DNA from: Okeania sp. KiyG1
Lineage (GTDB): Bacteria; Cyanobacteriota; Cyanobacteriia; Cyanobacteriales; Microcoleaceae
Direction: 5' to 3'
Length of the DNA: 64,000 nucleotides
NCBI RefSeq assembly: GCF_014132355.1
Contig: NZ_BLZO01000031.1
Location: forward strand, 1 to 64,000
The position numbers were made by a program, and so were the translations under genes. The notes beneath the pieces are model-generated. The model saw only the letters and a program-made list of their open reading frames with translations. It was not told the DNA's origin and made no database searches. The stretch's first letter is position 1; every line of letters starts with the position of its first letter. Below are positions 58,963 to 64,000 of this stretch, one piece after another.

Positions 58963-60480
58963 TCAATATGAATCCTCATTTTGTGGCTCACGACCATAAA
59001 TTTGTGTGACTTCTCTAAGGCGATCGCTTACCTCTGGAGTTAATATTTCTGGTTGGTAGCGCCAGCTCCAATTTCCTTCCGCAACTCCAGGTTGATTCAT
59101 CATAGTTTCTTCTCCGAATCCGAAAATATCTTGTAGGGGAAAAATTGCCATAGAAGCCACCGAAGACATGGCCAAACGAATTAAATCCCAATGAATTCCA
59201 TTACCACAAGTACAGCCAAGAAAACGAGTAACTCGTTCCTGTTCTTCAGGAGAACGATTATTAAACCAGCCCACAGTAGTGTTATTATCGTGAGTGCCAG
59301 TATAAACAACCCAATTAGGAGAAACATAGTTGTAGGGTAAATAGGGATTTTCATGGCCTGAGTCAAAAGCAAAATGCAGAATCTTCATACCAGGAAGTTC
59401 AAACTTATCGCGCAATTCTTCGACATCAGGAGTAATTAACCCTAAATCCTCAGCAATAATTGGCAGAGAGCCTAACTTTTCATTAATAGTTTCAAAAAAA
59501 GCCTCACCTGGTGCCTCGACCCATTCACCATTTATGGCCGTAGTTTCACCTTGTGGCACTGCCCAATAAGCTTGCAAACCACGAAAGTGGTCAATTCTAA
59601 TCAAATCCACTTTATTAAGCATTGATTGAATACGTTGCACCCACCACAGAAAATCTTCCTGTTCTAATCTATCCCATTGATAAACTGGATTGCCCCATAG
59701 TTGACCAGTCTCACTAAAATAATCTGGGGGGACACCTGCCATCAAAGATGCTTCACCTGTTTCTGCATCTAGACAGAATATTTCTGGATGTGCCCAAACA
59801 TCAGCACTATCATGGGCAACATATATAGGAATGTCGCCAAAGATTTTTATTCCTTGCTCATTGGCATAATTTTTCAGCTCATCCCATTGTTGGAAAAACT
59901 CAAATTGAACGAATTTATGGTACTGAATTTCATCGGCCAAACGTTGCTGCCATTCTTTTAATGCTGCTGGTTGACGACGGGCAATTTCTTGATCCCAGGT
60001 ATGCCAACTAGCTCCTTGGTGGGCTTCTTTTAGGGCCATATAAAAAGCATAATCATCTAACCAAAAAGCTTTACTGGCACACAAATCATAGAATGCTTGT
60101 TTTTCCTCAGATTCTTTTGTTTTAAAATTATCGTAGGCTTTTTGTAGTAAAGAGCGCTTGAATTCTGTGACTAAATCAAAATCTACTCGGTCATTTGGAA
60201 ATTCTGGCAAATTAGATAAGTCTTCCTCACTGAGTAATTCCTGGTCTAGTAATTTCTCTGGGCTAATTAACAGAGGGTTTCCTGCCATTGCTGAATAAGC
60301 TAGATAGGGAGAATTACCAAAACCTGTGGGTCCTAATGGTAGAATTTGCCAAATTTGCTGTCCACTGTCTCTTAAAAAGTTGACAAAATTGTATGCTTCG
60401 TTACCTAAGTCACCAATTCCAAAGGGACTTGGGAGGGAAGTAGGGTGCAGTAGAATACCGCTAGCTCTTGAAAGTGGCAT
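58963..60480 (-). CDS. malQ: 4-alpha-glucanotransferase (amylomaltase)
   Basis: A 505-residue GH77 enzyme that transfers maltosyl units between alpha-1,4-glucans in glycogen breakdown. Start MPLSRASGILLHPTSLPSP is typical. Catalytic residues are visible: nucleophile D in LIRIDHFRGLQAYW, acid/base E in PIIAEDLGLITPDVEEL and the third carboxylate in YTGTHDNNTTVGWF. FGDIPIYVAHDSADVWAHPE is another family signature. Length is normal and the frame intact. It is convergent with the tnpB wreck and its promoter lies in the repeat-rich gap beyond 60480. Confidence 0.96.
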   Translation of the reverse strand: MPLSRASGILLHPTSLPSPFGIGDLGNEAYNFVNFLRDSGQQIWQILPLGPTGFGNSPYLAYSAMAGNPLLISPEKLLDQELLSEEDLSNLPEFPNDRVDFDLVTEFKRSLLQKAYDNFKTKESEEKQAFYDLCASKAFWLDDYAFYMALKEAHQGASWHTWDQEIARRQPAALKEWQQRLADEIQYHKFVQFEFFQQWDELKNYANEQGIKIFGDIPIYVAHDSADVWAHPEIFCLDAETGEASLMAGVPPDYFSETGQLWGNPVYQWDRLEQEDFLWWVQRIQSMLNKVDLIRIDHFRGLQAYWAVPQGETTAINGEWVEAPGEAFFETINEKLGSLPIIAEDLGLITPDVEELRDKFELPGMKILHFAFDSGHENPYLPYNYVSPNWVVYTGTHDNNTTVGWFNNRSPEEQERVTRFLGCTCGNGIHWDLIRLAMSSVASMAIFPLQDIFGFGEETMMNQPGVAEGNWSWRYQPEILTPEVSDRLREVTQIYGREPQNEDSY

Positions 60481-61032
60481 CGCTAAACCTAGAACATATT
60501 AATCAAAAAAATTGCTGGCATGAAATACCAGCTTACAGTTTATTCTACGTTGAAGGGAGGATTTTTTGACAGTCATAGCAGAAGAAAAAAGGAAGAAGGA
60601 AGAAGGAAGAAGGAAAAAGGAAAAATCTTACAGAATAATTAAGGTTTAAAGCCTCTATTTTAAAGGATAAGCAAGAAAAAAATTTTCCCTACCGCGTCAA
60701 TCCTTTTCTTTTCAAGGATAGGTAATTGTTAATTATTAATTGTTGAATTTGTCTGAGTTTTAAGCTTTTGATTTGTCCTAATCTTTCTTTCGACTGCTAT
60801 AAAGTTTTGTTGAGTATTATATCCATCTCAAAATCTAATTAAAATCTTAACTTTTTATGGGAGAGCCATAAATTTTAGTACTAAGTACAGTTTTTATACT
60901 TGATGTCAGAAAAATTATTTCCACATCTTAATAGCTAACTGTTTTTAGTTACTTTCCTAAAATTTTGATGTTTATTGGGATTCAATTTCTATTACCAAGA
61001 TAATCATTTTCTACAAACTTTATCTGTGACTT

Positions 61033-61236
61033 TTACCGAATAATTAAGGTTTAAAGCCTCTCACTCGCCGTGGAGAAACAAGCGGTTGTAGCGCAGTTTC
61101 CCGTAGGGTGGGATGGCTCCGAAACCTGCGCCATATCCAATCGACCAAGAGAGAAAATATTTTCCTTTTATTCAATCCTCTTCCTTTTAGGGAGAGGTAA
61201 TTATCAATTATCAATTATCAATTATCCATTATTGAA
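61033..61236. repeat. MITE-1 copy with GC-rich insert
   Basis: It starts TTACCGAATAATTAAGG and has TATCAAT heptads at the other side, ending TATTGAA. The hairpin is replaced by a GC-rich segment (GCGCAGTTTCCCGTAGGGTG) that matches, in reverse orientation, the insert of the copy at 2220. Confidence 0.55.
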
Positions 61237-61239
61237 AGG

Positions 61240-61322
61240 ACTTACGCAGTACTGCTACATATAGTGTATAATTTTGTCATTATTGCTGACGTAACTACTA
61301 TGATTAGTGCCTTTGCGTAAGT
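61240..61322. repeat. MITE-8 copy
   Basis: ACTTACGCA and TGCGTAAGT are exact inverted ends of an 83-bp element. A second copy is at 63217-63320. The end sequence is frequent in cyanobacterial genomes, from memory. Confidence 0.55.
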
Positions 61323-61354
61323 TATGTTTTAGTGATTTGATAATTTTAAGAAAG

Positions 61355-61566
61355 TATAGGGTTGCCATATTAGTTTTAAAAGTTTCCATGTCATTTTTGA
61401 GGCTAAAAATTCTCTTAATTAATAAGATAATCATTTTCTACAAACTTCATCTGTGACTTTTAATGATTGATTTTTAATGATTTGATGATTTGAGGAAATT
61501 ATAGGGTTGCCATATTAGTTTTAAAAGCTTCCATGTAATTTTTTAGACTAAAAATTCTCTTAATTA
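61355..61566. repeat. Tandem duplication of about 145 bp
   Basis: TATAGGGTTGCCATATTAG with the following bases to CTTAATTA occurs at 61355-61418 and 61500-61564 with a few differences. The spacer AAGATAATCATTTTCTACAA (61423) also occurs at 60997, so part of a third unit exists, cut by the MITE-1. Confidence 0.6.
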
Positions 61567-61674
61567 TCTGACACTACCAGTTACAACTTTCCTCATTTTA
61601 TCAAACATCTAATTTTCTGTTCACCAAAAAATACTGAAATGACGGCTTTCAATACGAGAAAGTCTTCTCTATAT

Positions 61675-62577
61675 TTATTCAACTAAATATTCTTTTCGAG
61701 AATCAGAACTAATTAACTCCTCAATATCCCACAAAAGTCGATTACACATATTATCTAAAGGTAAATCATTAGGATCGTAACCAAAAGGATTTTCTATCTC
61801 TAGTCCTATTGCCTCAATTCCTAATAGAGCAAAGCTAATTACTCCTGTAGCAGGAATAGTTATCCAAGATAACTCAGCTACTAATTGAAAAGGTAGAGCA
61901 AAACAATACAAGAATAATAAATGTTTTAAGTGAATTGAATAAGCTAAAGGAATAGGTGTATTCACAATTCTTTCGCAGCTAGTTTCATCTTTTACCATTA
62001 AATCTAAAATTTGATTATAAGTAGATAATTGAATACTGTCTATATAATTAAGGTCGTAAATTTTTCGGAAATAATCTCCAATCCATTTAGCTATTCTCAG
62101 AGGTCTATGATGAATCTCTTTCAATTCTAAATATTGATTTTTGCTAATAATTGACTGAAGTTGCTCATCGATACTTTCATTTCTTAAATGTAATTTTGTT
62201 GCCATCAGAAAACCAGCTAAAAGTAAAACTGCTGCCTTCTTATCCTCTGTATCTTCTGGAGTTTTTTCAGGAATATTTACCCACATTTGTCTTGATAAAG
62301 ACCGACCTGAAATTATTATTCCCCCAATCAGTTTTCGCCCTTCCCAGAATTTATCATAAGATGTATTTGTTCTAAAAACTAATAACAAACCCAAAACAAC
62401 ACCGGGGATTAAACTAGCTAAAATTGGTTGATGAATCCACAGAAGTCCACTCTGATAAATAATGGTAACTATTACAGAAAAAGCCATTGCAACTACTACT
62501 CGTTGCCAAACTCCAGGTATTACAGAGCCTTTTAATGTCAACAGTAATTCTATCCATTTTTTCTTATGAAAAGGCAT
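61675..62577 (-). CDS. Bestrophin-like (UPF0187/RFP-TM) anion channel
   Basis: A 300-residue membrane protein of the bestrophin family. Hydrophobic segments are near residues 27-45, 48-70, 205-225 and 232-255. The signature VLGLLLVFRTNTSYDKFWEGR is present, with the C-terminal YGGDP-like region as NPFGYDPNDLPLDNMCNRLL. Bacterial members form pentameric ion channels, and plant thylakoid relatives conduct chloride. ATG 62577 gives MPFHKKKWIELLLTL. Its ion and membrane location are unproven. It stands alone. Confidence 0.88.
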   Translation of the reverse strand: MPFHKKKWIELLLTLKGSVIPGVWQRVVVAMAFSVIVTIIYQSGLLWIHQPILASLIPGVVLGLLLVFRTNTSYDKFWEGRKLIGGIIISGRSLSRQMWVNIPEKTPEDTEDKKAAVLLLAGFLMATKLHLRNESIDEQLQSIISKNQYLELKEIHHRPLRIAKWIGDYFRKIYDLNYIDSIQLSTYNQILDLMVKDETSCERIVNTPIPLAYSIHLKHLLFLYCFALPFQLVAELSWITIPATGVISFALLGIEAIGLEIENPFGYDPNDLPLDNMCNRLLWDIEELISSDSRKEYLVE

Positions 62578-63485
62578 ATTTACTTAACAAGTCATTCGTA
62601 GTGTATAAATTAAAATTATAGCGCTACTTGAATCGGGAATAGGGAATCGGGAATAGGAAATAGTAAACTGTTAAAGGGTTTTCGGTGCTCAAATGCTCCG
62701 CTAACAGGGTTTAGAAATGTCAAACACCTTAATGCGTAGCGCCATACCATAAAAAAATTTACTAGGTTCAATAGTTGGGTAAAAAAGTAGAAGTTTGTCA
62801 GCTTTTTGTCAAAACAACTACAGATTAATTCGGTTGGGATGAAAGCTGAAACTCTGGTATTTCTTACTCAGTTTGAGTTGCTTCTACTTCTTCTTATACC
62901 AATTTTATGTGAGGCTGCACAGAATTAGGCGGCGCGGTCGTAGGTGTTGGGTATTATACCAATTTTATGTGAAGTGGCACAGAATTACGAAATTTATTAA
63001 CTTGTCTATCTCTATCTACAGTCAACCCAGGTCCAAATATCATACCATTTCTCAAAAACTTTTCTACATTTTGTTGAGCAGGGGACCCACCCTAACCCCT
63101 CCCAGGAGGGGAGTAGGGGAGTAGGGGAGTAGGGGAGAAGTAAAAAGTAAGAATAATTGACATTAACTGGGCTATTTTTAGCAAAAAGGTGATTCTACCT
63201 GTTTTGATTAATCAGAACTTACGCAGAACCGCCATATCTAGTAGGGGCGATTTCCTGCGGAATGGTCCGCAAACGCGAATCGCCCCTACATATGGTGTAT
63301 GAGCTAATATTTTCGTAAGTCCTGTTAATTAATAGCTGATAGCTGACCGCTGAATGCTTACGACAGATAGGGCGTTGACATAGACTGATAATTATCTTTA
63401 GACAGGGAAATTTTTTTCTACTGTTCCCTGTTCAGGGTTCTCTGTTCCCTGCTATAAAAACTCCGATGTGAATACTAATAAAATC
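62578..63485. other. Gap of about 0.9 kb with MITE-8, MITE-7 ends and heptad repeats
   Basis: Two TATACCAATTTTATGTGA segments (62896 and 62956), each followed by GCACAGAATTA, form a 60-bp direct repeat. GGGGAGTA units tandemly repeat at 63108-63138. A MITE-8 with nested inserts spans 63217-63320, and a solo MITE-4 end lies near 63333-63361. Confidence 0.5.
63217..63320. repeat. MITE-8 copy with two nested mini-elements
   Basis: Ends ACTTACGCAG and TTCGTAAGT. Inside, the GTAGGGGCGAT...ATCGCCCCTAC palindrome (63241-63289) is itself opened by the 26-nt TTTCCTGCGGAATGG element at 63251-63276. Three layers are visible in 104 bp. Confidence 0.65.
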
Positions 63486-64000
63486 ATGCAAATCTTTGAT
63501 CGATTAAAATCTCTGTTTATAAAAGTTCCATTCCAGGAAACTGATAATGAATTTGATGAACTTCCAAAAAATGTTATTTCTAGTTTAAATCAACAAATTC
63601 AGGCTTTACCTTGTCATCCTAAATATGTCAAAATTTTGCAATCTACTTTAGAAGAAGCATTATGCCAATGGCAAGATAATCCAGAAGATAATGAACTGGT
63701 AATTTTGAGTAGTTCTATAGAACCTTTATCTCAAATTATTCAGACAGCTTTAGTTAATTGGAGTGATGAAAATATCAGAAATATAAAATTATTATCCTGG
63801 TCAAATAGACCTAAAGATTTTCTGAAGATTGTCTCCAAATTACAAAATGATTTAGGTTTGTCTGCAAAGTTAGATGTCGATTGTCATTCTGGCAAATTTC
63901 AGGAATTAGTAGTTATTCCTTGCTTGGAATTTTGCTTTCTACGGCACATACATGGTTTGGATGGAATTGAGTTTTTAAGAAATAGAATTTTTCAAGATCA
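63486..64000 (+). CDS. Unknown protein, N-terminal part cut by the window end
   Basis: ATG 63486 opens a frame to the edge (171 codons) starting MQIFDRLKSLFIKVPFQ. It is soluble, acidic and helical, with ALPCHPKYVKILQSTLEEAL, QWQDNPEDNELVILSSSIEP and SWSNRPKDFLKIVSKLQNDL. I do not recognise a domain. The even composition and lack of stops support a real gene. Function is not assigned. Confidence 0.7.
   Translation, partial: MQIFDRLKSLFIKVPFQETDNEFDELPKNVISSLNQQIQALPCHPKYVKILQSTLEEALCQWQDNPEDNELVILSSSIEPLSQIIQTALVNWSDENIRNIKLLSWSNRPKDFLKIVSKLQNDLGLSAKLDVDCHSGKFQELVVIPCLEFCFLRHIHGLDGIEFLRNRIFQD

Larger units (their letters stand above)
60481..61674. other. Gap of about 1.2 kb with layered repeats
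   Basis: It holds two MITE-1 copies (60628-60747 and 61033-61236), a MITE-8 (61240-61322) and a duplicated segment of about 145-bp period (61355-61566). A partial third copy lies at 60997-61034. No gene is convincing. Confidence 0.5.

Noticed and set aside
62873-63124. An 83-codon frame with repeated IRRRGRR-like residues
   Set aside because: The apparent repeats come from the duplicated TATACCAATTTTATGTGA segments and the GGGGAGTA array.

Overview
The window reads as chromosome of a low-GC filamentous marine cyanobacterium, most like Trichodesmium or Okeania. Supporting signs are a ClpR/ClpP pair, an SLH-domain OprB-type porin, cbiT next to cdsA, a malQ, an adenylate cyclase, about a dozen HIP1 octamers (GCGATCGC), long non-coding gaps, dense miniature repeats and a group II intron. 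The genus is inferred. No rRNA, tRNA or CRISPR array was seen.

Layout. 1-11.6 kb: GAF/HD-GYP protein, SLH porin, a methyltransferase pseudogene split by a miniature element, cysK and a J-domain protein. 11.6-20.5 kb: MscS/cyclic-nucleotide channel, von Willebrand A protein, tnpB remnant, a small gene fragment split by a MITE, clpR-clpP and a second J-domain protein. 20.5-34 kb: dead tnpB copies, TPR/FkbM methyltransferase, CaCA antiporter, a pterin-type operon (6-pyruvoyl-tetrahydropterin synthase with a nonsense codon, coupled to a short-chain dehydrogenase), a frameshifted glycosyltransferase with a methyltransferase, and two overlapping MscS paralogues. 34-46.7 kb: small Cys-rich protein, adenylate cyclase, holin-like membrane protein, ychF with two homopolymer frameshifts, a tnpB carrying an ORF-less group II intron, then an unusual three-gene module (HTH protein, nuclease-like/ParA fusion, ParB-like/HhH protein). 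47-64 kb: Orn/Lys/Arg-type decarboxylase, cbiT, cdsA, more tnpB wrecks, DUF2993 protein, RsuA-type pseudouridine synthase, frameshifted RodZ-like gene, malQ, bestrophin-like channel and a truncated unknown gene.

The non-coding space is mostly layered mobile DNA. I separate several families by their ends. MITE-1 runs from TTACCGAA to TTGTTGAA. MITE-3 shares the TTACCGAA side but ends in CTGATAACTGAAATGACC. MITE-2 has TTAGGGCTTGCTGA inverted repeats. MITE-4 has GTAAGCATTCAGC ends and 8-bp target duplications. MITE-5 has ATATCATGTCCGG ends, MITE-6 TAGGGTCTGTCATCAATTA, MITE-7 TATACCAATTT and MITE-8 ACTTACGCA. Very small GC-rich elements (about 22-28 nt) sit inside these, giving nesting three levels deep. 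Seven tnpB genes are present, none with tnpA and all damaged.

The best candidate for an undescribed system is the module at 43.9-46.7 kb. A PD-(D/E)xK-like domain is fused to a ParA ATPase, and this gene is translationally coupled to a ParB-like protein carrying two duplicated HhH-like repeats. Several frameshifts fall in homopolymer runs, so sequencing error must be excluded before those genes are called dead.
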